Source of the DNA: Streptomyces xiamenensis
GTDB lineage: Bacteria > Actinomycetota > Actinomycetes > Streptomycetales > Streptomycetaceae
NCBI RefSeq assembly: GCF_000993785.3
Contig: NZ_CP009922.3
Coordinates: forward strand, 4,712,001-4,776,000
Reading direction: 5' to 3'
DNA: 64,000 bases
Positions 51,239-60,754 of the stretch are shown here, one piece after another. The notes under the pieces are model-generated. The model saw only the letters and a list, made by a program, of their open reading frames with translations, had not been told where the DNA came from and did not search any database. Position 1 is the first letter of the stretch. The number at the start of each line of letters is the position of its first letter. The translations under genes and the position numbers were made by a program.

Positions 51239-52960
51239 CTAATGAGCTTCACAATACTGAGTGCGGAAGTTCTGCATGTAGTTGAGAGAAGATTCTTCAA
51301 TGCTGGACATGCGGGGGTCTTCAATATCATCGATCTGACCAATGATATTGATCTTCAGCAGCGCGTAAGATCCCAGATCTTGCTGTTGGCACTCGAATGA
51401 TGCTGTGGCTCCAGCTGATTCCTTTCCGCGCCACAAGACCATATCTTCTTCGGTGCTTGAAGGTGCATGTTCCGTGGTGAGTCGCGATGGGAGAACTTCA
51501 ATCAGGGGATCTTTCTCGGAATTTGGAATGTATACGACCGTGTTGAAGTCCCAGTGGTCATCGACGGAACCATCCAGGGCTTCGTATCGCGCCTGCTCCA
51601 GGAAGCCGACCGCCATGCCGGCCCGGCCGAGAGTGTCGCCCGGGCCGATGGGCTCGCCATCGAACGTCTCTGTGTGATGGAACGATTCGACGAGGTTGGC
51701 ATTGATGCCGAAATTGAGCACGGCGTAGGCGTCCGGGTCGCGTGACAGCTGTTTGGTGACCTCGAAGAGTGCGCCTTGTGCAGGGGGCGTTCTCTCTCGG
51801 ACAGGCCGCCGGAGGTCTGGACGTATTACTCGCCATGGTTGAGGAATACCTTGGCCATGGGTTCGCGGAACTCCGGCTGGAGATCGTCGCCGGCCTCCGC
51901 CATGATCGCGAGCCCTCGACCGAGGTTTCGGCGGTGCACGTCCTCGTGTTCTACGGGCAGGGCTGCTGGATCGTACGGGTTCATTCCGGTGGTTGCGGCG
52001 AGGAATGCGTTGCCGATGGCTTCACTTGCCGCGCGACCGCCGCCCTCTCCGAGTTCAGGGGGAAGGCTGTCCAGAGGGCGACCCGTCAGCAGGTATTCGG
52101 AGGCATCGTCGTTACTGAAGACCGTGGCAGCGGCTTCCGGGCTCCGGGCTGTCGCTTCCATGAGCCCGGTCATCGGATCGAGCCTGAAGCCGTCTCCGGT
52201 GATGGGGGTGTACAACGCCGCTGTCCGGTTCCAGGCAGACCCCGGTGGGCTCATCTCCAGTTCCCAGGAGACAAGCGCATCATGATAGTTGGTGAGATAG
52301 TGCGTGCTGTACTCGCCGGAGCCCATGATATTGCTCATGAGCTGGAACCTGTAGGGGCCTTGACGTCCGTCGCTGAGGTTAATCCGTTGCCCGCCGAGCG
52401 CCGCCATATCGTCTTCCCAGGCTGCCACCATATCGGGTTGGATGGCGTCCGTTCCCGCGTGGCCGCTCTGGCTGGCCCGACCCAGGACGATACCCAAGTT
52501 CTCTCCCACATCACCGACGATGGCGGCCCGGCGGTCATCCGCCCCGGCCCCTTCAGCGTCGTAGATGTCACCGAGGAACAGAAGCAGCTTGTCCGGTGGC
52601 AGCTGGCCCATCAGATGGGTGGCGAAGTACGCGTTGTTCTGCTGGCTGTCCAGGAGTTCGTTGAGGCGGGCCAGTTCCTCGTTGGTCGCGGCCGGGCCCT
52701 TGTCGATGAGGGCCAGCGCTTCTTCGGCGTCCTCGAATCCCTGCATGCGTTCTGCGGATTCCAGAGTGCTGTAGGAGGCCAGGACGAAGGGATCGCCATC
52801 GTCCCCGGTCAGTTCACGCAGTGCGCACGCTGCCGCCGCGTCCGACTCGCAGATCCGGGCAGCTGTCGCGACCGGTGTAGGGATCCGGAGCCGCCCCGCC
52901 GCCCGTGCCGTCATCGTCCGCGTTCAGCCGCGTACGCGTTCGGTCCTCGTCCGTGGCCAT
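51239..52960 (-). pseudogene. Decayed DUF6571-like gene fused to a low-GC 3' segment
   Basis: The main open part (52914-51826) encodes FVLASYSTLESAERMQGFED, LALIDKGPAATNEELARLNE and GQLPPDKLLLFLGDIYDAEG, the style of the large Streptomyces DUF6571 proteins. Translation stops at TAA 51828-51826 after FLNHGE, yet the homology-like text runs on past the stop (YVQTSGGLSERERPLH) and then, one frame over, as GALFEVTKQLSRDPDAYAVL and VGFLEQARYEALDGS. A possible start at ATG 52960 is in a third register. The usual long N-terminal part is missing. From about 51540 to 51239 the sequence drops to about 48% GC and encodes an unrelated tail (MVLWRGKESAGATASFEC, LNYMQNFRTQYC), perhaps a neighbouring lipoprotein or immunity gene joined by deletion. 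Confidence 0.6.
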
Positions 52961-53198
52961 AACGCGCGACCCCCGCTACAGCTTGTGTTCGACTACCCGG
53001 AGCAGCGTAGCAACGGCGATTGGTGCGCAGGAAGGACGCGCGGGCGGGATGACCTCGGTCACGAGAGGGTTCGGCGCGCCCGAGCGCGACGCCGGGGACC
53101 GGTCGCCCGGGGCCGCGGTCCGAGACGGTACGGGCCGAAGGGCGCCGGCGGAGGCGGCCCCGGGACGCGGCGCCCGGTGGAGCGGCCACAATGGGGGA

Positions 53199-54485
53199 AT
53201 GACCGAGACTTCCGGGGTCCTCGCTGATCCGCGTCTGCGTTATTCCGCCGCGCCGCCCGAGGGGGTGCGTGAGGTGGTCATTCTGGGGTCGACCGGCTCG
53301 ATCGGAACCCAGGCCATCGATGTGGTGCTGGCCAACCCGGACCGCTTCCGGGTGACCGGGATCTCCGCCGCGGGCGGCCGGGTCGAACTGCTCGCCATGC
53401 AGGCCCACCGCCTCCAGGTGCGTACCGTGGCGGTCGCCCGGGAGGCGAAGGCGACCGAACTGCGCGAGGCGCTGCGCACCCGGTACGGGGTGGGGGAGCC
53501 GCTGCCGGAGATCCTCGCCGGTCCCGACGCTGCCGCCCAGCTGGCCGGCAGCGCGTGTCACACCGTCCTCAACGGCATCACCGGATCCATCGGGCTCGCG
53601 CCCACCCTCGCCGCCCTGCGCGCCGGCCGGGTGCTGGCACTCGCGAACAAGGAGTCGCTGATCGTCGGCGGGCCGCTGGTCGCCGCCCTGGCCAAGCCGG
53701 GGCAGATCATTCCGGTGGACTCCGAGCACTCCGCCCTCTTCCAGGCGCTGCTGGGCGGTACCCGCGCCGAGATCGGCAAGCTGATCGTCACGGCCAGCGG
53801 CGGACCGTTCCGCGGCCGTACCCGCGCCGAGCTGGCCGCTGTCACCCGTGAGCAGGCACTGAACCATCCCACCTGGGACATGGGCCCGGTCATCACCATC
53901 AACTCGGCGACCCTGGTGAACAAAGGGCTGGAGGTGATCGAGGCCCATCTGCTCTACGGCATTCCGTTCGACCGGATCGAGGTCGTCGTCCACCCCCAGT
54001 CGTACATTCATTCCATGGTCGAGTTCACGGACGGCTCCACCCTCGCCCAGCTCTCCCCGCCGGACATGCGCACGCCCATCGCGCTCGGTCTCGGCTGGCC
54101 CGACCGGGTCCCGCGGGCGGCCCCCGCCGTCGACTGGACCCGCGCCCACACCTGGGAGTTCTTCCCGCTGGACACCGAGGCATTCCCCTCGGTGCCGCTC
54201 GCGTGCCATGTGGGTAGCCTCGGCGGTACCGCGCCCGCGGTCTACAACGCGGCCAACGAGGAGTGCGTCGACGCCTTCCTCGCCGGACTGCTGCCGTTCA
54301 CCGGGATCGTGGACACTGTGGCCAAGGTGGTCGAGGAACAGGGCGATGCCTTCGCCGGAACCTCCCTCACCCTCCCCGACGTCCTCGAAGCGGAGACCCG
54401 GGCGCGCGTCCGCGCCCGCGAGCTGGCCGGACTGCCGCGACACACGTCCGCGGCACCCGTGGCGAATGGAGAAACGACGGTATGA
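53199..54485 (+). CDS. dxr: 1-deoxy-D-xylulose 5-phosphate reductoisomerase
   Basis: A 428-residue DXR, the NADPH-dependent second enzyme of the MEP isoprenoid pathway. The nucleotide-binding motif is VILGSTGSIGTQAIDVV; LALANKESLIVGG and VDSEHSALFQAL carry substrate and metal residues; ITASGGPFRG-like VTASGGPFRGR and HPTWDMGPVITINSATLVNKGLE complete the catalytic domain. There is no normal ribosome binding site; CACAAT lies seven bases before the ATG (53199), a -10-like placement suggesting a leaderless transcript. Its stop overlaps the start of the protease gene, and ispG lies one gene further on. Confidence 0.97.
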   Translation: MTETSGVLADPRLRYSAAPPEGVREVVILGSTGSIGTQAIDVVLANPDRFRVTGISAAGGRVELLAMQAHRLQVRTVAVAREAKATELREALRTRYGVGEPLPEILAGPDAAAQLAGSACHTVLNGITGSIGLAPTLAALRAGRVLALANKESLIVGGPLVAALAKPGQIIPVDSEHSALFQALLGGTRAEIGKLIVTASGGPFRGRTRAELAAVTREQALNHPTWDMGPVITINSATLVNKGLEVIEAHLLYGIPFDRIEVVVHPQSYIHSMVEFTDGSTLAQLSPPDMRTPIALGLGWPDRVPRAAPAVDWTRAHTWEFFPLDTEAFPSVPLACHVGSLGGTAPAVYNAANEECVDAFLAGLLPFTGIVDTVAKVVEEQGDAFAGTSLTLPDVLEAETRARVRARELAGLPRHTSAAPVANGETTV

Positions 54486-55786
54486 CGGGCTTGATGTTCC
54501 TGATCGGGATACTTGTCTTCGTCTTCGGACTGCTCTTTTCCATCGCCTGGCACGAGCTGGGGCATTTCAGCACCGCGAAGCTGTTCGGCGTCCGCGTTCC
54601 CCAGTTCATGGTGGGCTTCGGCCCCACCCTGTGGTCGCGGAAGAAGGGCGAGACCGAGTACGGCATCAAGGCCATCCCGATGGGCGGCTACATCCGCATG
54701 ATCGGGATGTTCCCGCCGGGCGACGACGGCAGCCTCAGGAAACGCTCCACCTCGCCGTTCCGCGGCATGATCGAGGACGCCCGCGCCGCCTCCTTCGAGG
54801 AGCTGGAACCGGGCGACGAGAAGCGGCTGCTCTACACCCGCAAGCCGTGGAAGCGCATCGTCGTCTTCTTCGCCGGCCCCGCCATGAACCTCATCCTCGC
54901 CGTCACGATCTTCCTCGGCGTCCTGATGTTCTTCGGCATCAACACCCAGACCACCACCGTCGCCTCCGTCTCCCAGTGCGTCATCTCGCAGAGCGAGGAG
55001 CAGCGCGACTGCCGGGCGGACGATCCGCTGGCCCCGGCCAACGCCGCCGGGCTGAAGACGGGCGACACGATCGTCGCCTTCAACAACGAGCCGGTCGACG
55101 ACTGGGGCACCCTCCAGCAGCGCATCCGCGACACCATCGGCCCGGCCACCATCACCGTGGAGCGGGACGGCAGCACCCAGGTGCTGCGGGCCGACCTCAT
55201 CGAGAACCAGGTCGCCAAGACGGACGGCAGCGGCGGCTACGTCGAGGGCGAGTACGTCAGCGCCGGGTTCCTCGGCTTCTCCCCGGCCTCGGGCATCGTC
55301 AAGCAGGACTTCCCGCAGGCCGTGGACCGGATGGGCGACATCATGACCACCGGCGTCCAGGCCCTGGTCAACATCCCCTCCAAGGTCCCCGACCTGTGGA
55401 ACGCCGCCATCGGCAACGGTGAGCGCGCCCAGGACTCCCCGATGGGCGTCGTCGGCGCGGCCCGCGTCGGCGGGGAGATCTTCACCCTCGACATCCCGGC
55501 CAGCCAGCAGATCGCCACCGCGCTCTTCCTGGTCGCCGGCTTCAATCTCTCGCTCTTCCTGTTCAACATGCTGCCGCTGCTGCCGCTGGACGGCGGACAC
55601 ATGGCGGGGGCGGCGTGGGAGAGCGTGCGCCGGCACACCGCGAGGCTGCTCAGGCGCCCGGACCCGGGCCCCTTCGACGTGGCCAAACTGATGCCCGTTG
55701 CCTATGTGGTGGCGGGGGTCTTCATCTGCTTCACGCTGCTGGTATTGGCGGCGGATATCGTCACGCCGGTACGGCTTACCGGTTAA
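54482..55786 (+). CDS. Site-2 intramembrane zinc metalloprotease (RseP/RasP family)
   Basis: A 434-residue polytopic membrane protease that cuts transmembrane segments, typically anti-sigma factors or signal peptide remnants. The zinc motif HELGH (H24-H28) lies in the first helix, a PDZ domain sits around residues 150-250 (AANAAGLKTGDTIVAFNNEPV-like sequence, DDWGTLQQRIRDTIG), and the second active-site motif NMLPLLPLDGGH is near residue 370. The ATG at 54482 overlaps the dxr stop (ATGA), so the two are translationally coupled; this dxr-protease-ispG order is common in bacteria. Confidence 0.95.
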   Translation: MTGLMFLIGILVFVFGLLFSIAWHELGHFSTAKLFGVRVPQFMVGFGPTLWSRKKGETEYGIKAIPMGGYIRMIGMFPPGDDGSLRKRSTSPFRGMIEDARAASFEELEPGDEKRLLYTRKPWKRIVVFFAGPAMNLILAVTIFLGVLMFFGINTQTTTVASVSQCVISQSEEQRDCRADDPLAPANAAGLKTGDTIVAFNNEPVDDWGTLQQRIRDTIGPATITVERDGSTQVLRADLIENQVAKTDGSGGYVEGEYVSAGFLGFSPASGIVKQDFPQAVDRMGDIMTTGVQALVNIPSKVPDLWNAAIGNGERAQDSPMGVVGAARVGGEIFTLDIPASQQIATALFLVAGFNLSLFLFNMLPLLPLDGGHMAGAAWESVRRHTARLLRRPDPGPFDVAKLMPVAYVVAGVFICFTLLVLAADIVTPVRLTG

Positions 55787-55796
55787 CCGACCATCA

Positions 55797-55840
55797 CCCG
55801 GGAAGGGTAATGTCGAGGGCTTGAGCCCGCCTTTCCCGGG
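55797..55840 (+). promoter_or_regulatory. Nested stem-loop upstream of ispG
   Basis: CCCGGGAAGG (55797-55806) pairs with CCTTTCCCGGG (55830-55840) with one bulged T, and an inner GGGCTTGAGCCC forms a second small hairpin. It lies in the 86-bp gap between the protease gene and ispG and could partly terminate transcription or shape the ispG leader. Confidence 0.45.
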
Positions 55841-55872
55841 ACCTAGATCCGCACTGGGGTTGCACGAACATC

Positions 55873-57030
55873 ATGAGCGCCATCTCGCTGGGAATTCCCT
55901 CCGTACCCATCAAGCTGGCTGATCGCCGCGTCAGCAAGAAGATCCAGGTCGGCTCCGTAGCGGTGGGTGGCGACGCCCCCGTGTCCGTGCAGTCGATGAC
56001 CACCACCCGCACCTCGGACATCGGTGCCACGCTCCAGCAGATCGCGGAGCTCACCGCGTCCGGCTGCCAGATCGTGCGCGTCGCCTGCCCCACCCAGGAC
56101 GACGCCGACGCGCTGCCCGTCATCGCCCGCAAGTCGCAGATCCCCGTGATCGCCGACATCCACTTCCAGCCCAAGTACGTCTTCGCCGCCATCGACGCCG
56201 GCTGCGCGGCCGTCCGGGTCAACCCCGGCAACATCAAGAAGTTCGACGACCAGGTGAAGGAGATCGCCAAGGCGGCCTCCGACGCCGGCACCCCGATCCG
56301 GATCGGTGTCAACGCCGGCTCGCTGGACCGCCGGCTGCTCGCCAAGTACGGCAAGGCCACCCCCGAGGCGCTGGTGGAGTCCGCGCTGTGGGAGTGCTCC
56401 CTGTTCGAGGAGCACGGCTTCACCGACCTGAAGATCTCCGTCAAGCACAACGACCCGGTCGTCATGGTCAACGCCTACCGCCAGCTGGCCGCCCAGTGCG
56501 ACTACCCGCTGCACCTGGGCGTCACCGAGGCGGGGCCGGCCTTCCAGGGCACCATCAAGTCGGCGGTCGCCTTCGGCGCGCTGCTCTCCGAGGGCATCGG
56601 CGACACCATCCGGGTCTCGCTCTCCGCCCCGCCCGCCGAGGAGATCAAGGTCGGCATCCAGATCCTGGAGTCGCTCAACCTGCGCCAGCGCCGCCTGGAG
56701 ATCGTCTCCTGCCCCTCCTGCGGCCGCGCCCAGGTCGATGTCTACAAGCTCGCCGAGGAGGTCACCGCCGGGCTCGACGGCATGGAGGTGCCGCTGCGCG
56801 TCGCCGTCATGGGCTGCGTCGTCAACGGTCCCGGCGAGGCCCGCGAGGCCGACCTCGGGGTCGCCTCCGGCAACGGCAAGGGCCAGATCTTCGTCAAGGG
56901 AGAGGTCATCAAGACCGTTCCCGAGTCCAAGATCGTGGAGACCCTCATCGACGAGGCGATGAAGATCGCCGAGCAGATGGAGAAGGACGGCGTCACCTCC
57001 GGCGAGCCCACCGTCTCCGTCGCCGGCTGA
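55873..57030 (+). CDS. ispG: 4-hydroxy-3-methylbut-2-en-1-yl diphosphate synthase
   Basis: A 385-residue IspG (GcpE), the iron-sulfur enzyme converting MEcPP to HMBPP in the MEP pathway. The N-terminal TIM barrel includes SVQSMTTTRTSDIGATL and VRVNPGNIKKFD. The [4Fe-4S] ligands are C280, C283 (SCPSCGR) and C315 with E322 (GCVVNGPGE). It follows dxr and the protease gene and probably shares their transcription, with a nested hairpin in the short gap. Length and motifs are normal for the short bacterial form. Confidence 0.97.
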   Translation: MSAISLGIPSVPIKLADRRVSKKIQVGSVAVGGDAPVSVQSMTTTRTSDIGATLQQIAELTASGCQIVRVACPTQDDADALPVIARKSQIPVIADIHFQPKYVFAAIDAGCAAVRVNPGNIKKFDDQVKEIAKAASDAGTPIRIGVNAGSLDRRLLAKYGKATPEALVESALWECSLFEEHGFTDLKISVKHNDPVVMVNAYRQLAAQCDYPLHLGVTEAGPAFQGTIKSAVAFGALLSEGIGDTIRVSLSAPPAEEIKVGIQILESLNLRQRRLEIVSCPSCGRAQVDVYKLAEEVTAGLDGMEVPLRVAVMGCVVNGPGEAREADLGVASGNGKGQIFVKGEVIKTVPESKIVETLIDEAMKIAEQMEKDGVTSGEPTVSVAG

Positions 57031-57260
57031 ACGCCCCAGCGGGCGCGACGCACCCCGTCCGCCCGCACCCCGGCACCCGCGCCGGCACCCGACCGCCGCC
57101 GCTCCGGCCCCGAGCCCGGACCGGCGGCGGCACGTGTGTGCGGTGTACGTGCGGGGCGTACGGAGGGGGCGTACCCAACCGGCGAACGTAAGGCGCCCCC
57201 GCCACCGCGGGCGGTACAGTGCGCGGAACCCGCTCACCGCTCACCTGCAAGGCCACCCCC

Positions 57261-58109
57261 GTGCTCACCACGCCCGCGACCCGCCCCCTGGACCCCGGCG
57301 ATCTCGGCGACGCCCTGGCCCTCCTCGCCCGGGAACCGCTCGCCAACGCCTTCGTCACCGCCCGGGTCATCGAATCCGGCCTCGACCCCCGGCTGCTCGG
57401 CGGCGAACTGTGGGGCTGGTACCACCGCGGGCAACTGCGCTCCCTGTGCTTCTCCGGCGCCAACCTCGTCCCCATCGACGCCGCCCCCGCCGCCCTGCGC
57501 GCCTTCGCCGAACGCGCCCTGCGCGAGGGCCGCCGCTGCACCTCCATCGTCGGCCCGGCACCCGCCACCGCCGCTCTGTGGGCCCACCTGGAGCCGCACT
57601 GGGGCCCCGCCCGCGCCGTACGCGCCCACCAGCCGCTGATGGCCACCAGCACCGCGCCGCCCGCCGTCACCCCCGACCCCCTGGTGCGCCCCATGCGCAA
57701 GGACGAGATGGACCTGGTGCTGCCGGCCGCCGTCGCCATGTTCACCGAGGAGGTCGGCGTCTCCCCGCTCACCGCCCAGGACGGCGGCCTCGCCTACCAG
57801 TCCCGGGTCGCGGAAACCGTGGGCACCGGACGCTGCTTCGCCCGCGTCGAGGACGGCCGCATCGTCTTCAAGGCCGAGATCGGCGCCGTCACCCCCCACG
57901 CCTGCCAGCTCACCGGCGTGTGGACCGCCCCCGACCGCCGCCGCACCGGCCTCGCCGCCGCCGGCCTCGCCACCGTCATCCGGCACGCACTGGACACCTG
58001 TGCCCCCGTCGTCAGCCTCTACGTCAACGACTACAACGCCCCCGCCCTCGCCCTCTACCGCCGCCTCGGCTTCACCAGCTCGGGCGCGCTGATGAGCGTG
58101 CTGTTCTGA
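57261..58109 (+). CDS. GNAT acetyltransferase with DUF4081 N-terminal domain
   Basis: A 282-residue protein with two parts. The N-terminal DUF4081-like half (DLGDALALLAREPLANAFV, ELWGWYHRGQLRSLCFSGAN) is typical of actinobacteria; the C-terminal GNAT half has the acetyl-CoA loop region LTGVWTAPDRRRTGLAAAGL and VSLYVNDYNAPALALYRRLG. The substrate is unknown. GTG 57261 is preferred over an upstream GTG because AAGG lies eight bases before it and homologues start with a similar LTT sequence. It lies between ispG and another GNAT gene. Confidence 0.85.
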   Translation: MLTTPATRPLDPGDLGDALALLAREPLANAFVTARVIESGLDPRLLGGELWGWYHRGQLRSLCFSGANLVPIDAAPAALRAFAERALREGRRCTSIVGPAPATAALWAHLEPHWGPARAVRAHQPLMATSTAPPAVTPDPLVRPMRKDEMDLVLPAAVAMFTEEVGVSPLTAQDGGLAYQSRVAETVGTGRCFARVEDGRIVFKAEIGAVTPHACQLTGVWTAPDRRRTGLAAAGLATVIRHALDTCAPVVSLYVNDYNAPALALYRRLGFTSSGALMSVLF

Positions 58110-58133
58110 GCGATGCGCGTTAGCCTCCCCGGC

Positions 58134-58703
58134 ATGACACCATCTGCCTCGGGAGCCGCCCCCGACGCCCGGGACATCACCGTGGGCCCCATCGACCTGG
58201 CGGCCAGGGTGGACGAGGCGCTCGCCGTCCAGGCCCAGGCGTTCGGACTGAGCCCCGAGGAGATCGCGGTGCGCCGGCACATCGTGCTGCGCCACCTCGC
58301 CCACCCCGGCGCCCGGGCGCTGGGCGCCCTCAGCACCGCCACCGGGGCGCTGGCCGGTTTCATCTACGGGATGCCCAACGATCGCGCGCAGTGGTGGTCC
58401 ACCGTCGTCGAGCCGTACCTGCGCCGTGCCGGGCACGACGGCTGGCTGGACGACTCCTTCACCATCACCGAACTGCACGTGCTGCCCGCCTACCAGGGCC
58501 GCGGCATAGGCACCCGTCTCATCACCACCCTCACCGACGCCGCCGACGAACCCCGCTCGATCCTGTCCGCCATCGACATCGAGAGCCCCGCGCGCCGTCT
58601 CTACCGCCGGCTCGGCTACCAGGACCTCGCCCGCCGCGTGCACTTCCCCTCCGCGCCGAGCCCGTACGCCGTGATGGGCGCCGAGCTCCCGCTGCGCCGC
58701 TGA
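58134..58703 (+). CDS. GNAT-family N-acetyltransferase
   Basis: A 189-residue GNAT protein with the acetyl-CoA motif ITELHVLPAYQGRGIGTRLI and the C-terminal SPARRLYRRLGYQDLARRVHF. The substrate is unknown. ATG 58134 is chosen because a -10-like TAGCCT lies only seven bases upstream, arguing for a leaderless transcript; an in-frame ATG at 58113 would place that element inside the gene. It is independent of the preceding GNAT gene, with no sign of recent duplication. Confidence 0.85.
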   Translation: MTPSASGAAPDARDITVGPIDLAARVDEALAVQAQAFGLSPEEIAVRRHIVLRHLAHPGARALGALSTATGALAGFIYGMPNDRAQWWSTVVEPYLRRAGHDGWLDDSFTITELHVLPAYQGRGIGTRLITTLTDAADEPRSILSAIDIESPARRLYRRLGYQDLARRVHFPSAPSPYAVMGAELPLRR

Positions 58704-58712
58704 CCCCTCCGC

Positions 58713-58743
58713 TTGGCGCGGGCGGCCCGCGACCCGCTACTCT
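58713..58743 (+). promoter_or_regulatory. Probable proS promoter
   Basis: TTGGCG (58713-58718) and TACTCT (58738-58743) with a 19-base spacer resemble a vegetative-type promoter. The expected start near 58750 leaves a short leader containing GCAGGAG before the proS ATG. Confidence 0.5.
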
Positions 58744-58784
58744 CGGGCCCAATCGCTCATCCCACGCAGGAGTCACGAATTCCC

Positions 58785-60497
58785 ATGGCAGCCCGAGTAC
58801 AGCGCCTGTCCCAATCCATGCTCAAGACGCTGCGGGACGCCCCGGCCGACGCGGAGACGATCAACCACGCGCTGCTGGTGCGCGCCGGATACGTACGCCG
58901 CTCCGCCGCCGGCATCTGGAGCTGGCTGCCGCTGGGCAAGCAGGTCCTGGACAACGTCGCGCGCGTGGTCCGCGAGGAGATGGACGCGATCGGCGGCCAG
59001 GAGGTGCTGCTGCCGGCGCTGCTGCCCAAGGAGCCCTACGAGGTCACCGGCCGCTATGAGGAGTACGGTGATCTGCTCTTCCGGCTGAAGGACCGCAAGG
59101 GCGCCGACTACGTCCTGGGTCCCACCCACGAGGAGATCTTCACCCAGCTGGTCCAGGACCAGTGCACCTCGTACAAGGACCTGCCGGTCACGCTGTACCA
59201 GATCCAGACCAAGTACCGCGACGAGGCGCGGCCCCGGGCCGGCATCCTGCGCGGGCGCGAGTTCACGATGAAGGACTCGTACTCCTTCGACGCCACCGAC
59301 GAGGGGCTGGCCGAGTCCTACCGGCTGCACCGCGAGGCCTACATCAAGATCTTCACCCGCCTGGGTCTGGACTACCGCATCGTTTCCGCCGTCTCCGGCG
59401 CGATGGGCGGCTCCGCCTCCGAGGAGTTCCTGGCCCCGGCGCCGGCCGGCGAGGACACCTTCGCCGACTGCCCGGCGTGCGGCTACGCCGCCAACACCGA
59501 GGCGGTCAGCTTCGCGCTGACGCCCGTGGAGGGCGCCGCGCACCCGGGCATCGAGGAACTGGACACCCCGGACACCCCCACCATCGAGACCCTGGCCGAC
59601 CACCTCAAGGTGCCCGCCTCCGCCACCCTGAAGAACCTCCTGGTCACCATCGACGGTGAGATCGCGGCCGTCGGCGTGCCCGGTGACCGCGAGGTCGACC
59701 TCGGCAAGCTCTCCGAGGCGCTGGCCCCGGCGGAGGTGGAGCTGGTGACGGCCGAGCACTTCGCGCAGCGTCCGGATCTGGTACGCGGCTACGTCGGCCC
59801 GCAGGGCATGGCGGGCAAGGCGTTCCGCTACCTGGCCGACCCGCGCGTCGCGCCGGGCACCTCGTGGATCACCGGCGCCAACAAGGCCGGGGCGCACGCC
59901 CGCAACGTGGTGGCCGGCCGCGACTTCGAGGTGGACCAGTACCTGGACGTGGTCGTGGTCGAGCCCGGCGACCCGTGCCCGAACTGCGGGGCCGGACTGA
60001 ACCTGGACCGCGCGATCGAGATCGGCCACATCTTCCAGCTGGGCCGCAAGTACGCGGACGCCTTCGGCCTGGAGGTGCTGGGCCGCGAGGGCAAGCCGGT
60101 GCGGGTGACGATGGGCTCCTACGGCGTCGGCGTCTCGCGCGCCGTGGCGGCCCTGGCCGAGCAGACGGCGGACGAGCAGGGCCTGTGCTGGCCGCGGGAG
60201 ATCGCGCCGGCCGACGTCCACGTGGTGGCGGCGGGCAAGGCGGTGCAGACGGAGCTGGCGCTGTCGATCGCCGACCGCCTCGGCGCGGCGGGCGTGCGCG
60301 TCCTGGCGGACGACCGCGCGGGTGTCTCCCCGGGCGTGAAGTTCACCGACGCGGAGCTGATCGGTGTTCCCACGATCCTGATCGTCGGGCGCGGCGCGGC
60401 CGAGGGCCGGGTGGAGCTGAAGGACCGCCGCACCGGCGAGCGCGAGGACCTGACGGTGGACGAGGCGATCGCCCGCCTGACCGAACAGCTGGGCTGA
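58785..60497 (+). CDS. proS: Prolyl-tRNA synthetase
   Basis: A 570-residue class II aminoacyl-tRNA synthetase of the bacterial type with an editing insertion. Motif 1 lies near NVARVVREEMDAIGGQEVLLPAL, motif 2 in KYRDEARPRAGILRGREFTMKD, and motif 3 in YGVGVSRAVAALAEQ; the INS editing domain spans about residues 225-385 (TLADHLKVPASATLKNLLV). The C-terminal anticodon-binding domain ends with VELKDRRTGERED. The start ATG 58785 gives MAARVQRLSQSMLKTLRD, matching the usual actinobacterial start. A possible promoter lies directly upstream. Confidence 0.97.
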   Translation: MAARVQRLSQSMLKTLRDAPADAETINHALLVRAGYVRRSAAGIWSWLPLGKQVLDNVARVVREEMDAIGGQEVLLPALLPKEPYEVTGRYEEYGDLLFRLKDRKGADYVLGPTHEEIFTQLVQDQCTSYKDLPVTLYQIQTKYRDEARPRAGILRGREFTMKDSYSFDATDEGLAESYRLHREAYIKIFTRLGLDYRIVSAVSGAMGGSASEEFLAPAPAGEDTFADCPACGYAANTEAVSFALTPVEGAAHPGIEELDTPDTPTIETLADHLKVPASATLKNLLVTIDGEIAAVGVPGDREVDLGKLSEALAPAEVELVTAEHFAQRPDLVRGYVGPQGMAGKAFRYLADPRVAPGTSWITGANKAGAHARNVVAGRDFEVDQYLDVVVVEPGDPCPNCGAGLNLDRAIEIGHIFQLGRKYADAFGLEVLGREGKPVRVTMGSYGVGVSRAVAALAEQTADEQGLCWPREIAPADVHVVAAGKAVQTELALSIADRLGAAGVRVLADDRAGVSPGVKFTDAELIGVPTILIVGRGAAEGRVELKDRRTGEREDLTVDEAIARLTEQLG

Positions 60498-60545
60498 CCC
60501 CCGCGCACTCCGGCCCGCCCCGACCGGGCCACCCCGTCGCCCCGT

Positions 60546-60573
60546 CGCCCCGCCGCCCCCACGCGGCGGGGCG
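60546..60573. terminator. proS terminator
   Basis: CGCCCCGCCGC (60546-60556) and its exact complement (60563-60573) form an 11-bp stem with a six-base loop between proS (plus) and the convergent APH-like gene. Confidence 0.8.
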
Positions 60574-60754
60574 GCGTGCGTGTGGCGCGGGTGCGCGGTG
60601 AAGGGCGGACGCGTTCACACGGTGCGTTGGTGGTCGGGACGCCGCACGTCTGTACGCGGTGCGGCGGCGTTCGCCGGTCGAAGGCGACGGGGCCGCAGGA
60701 CGGTTTCTGTACCGTCACACCCCGGCGGAGCGGTGGCCGCGCCGTTCCGGGCCC

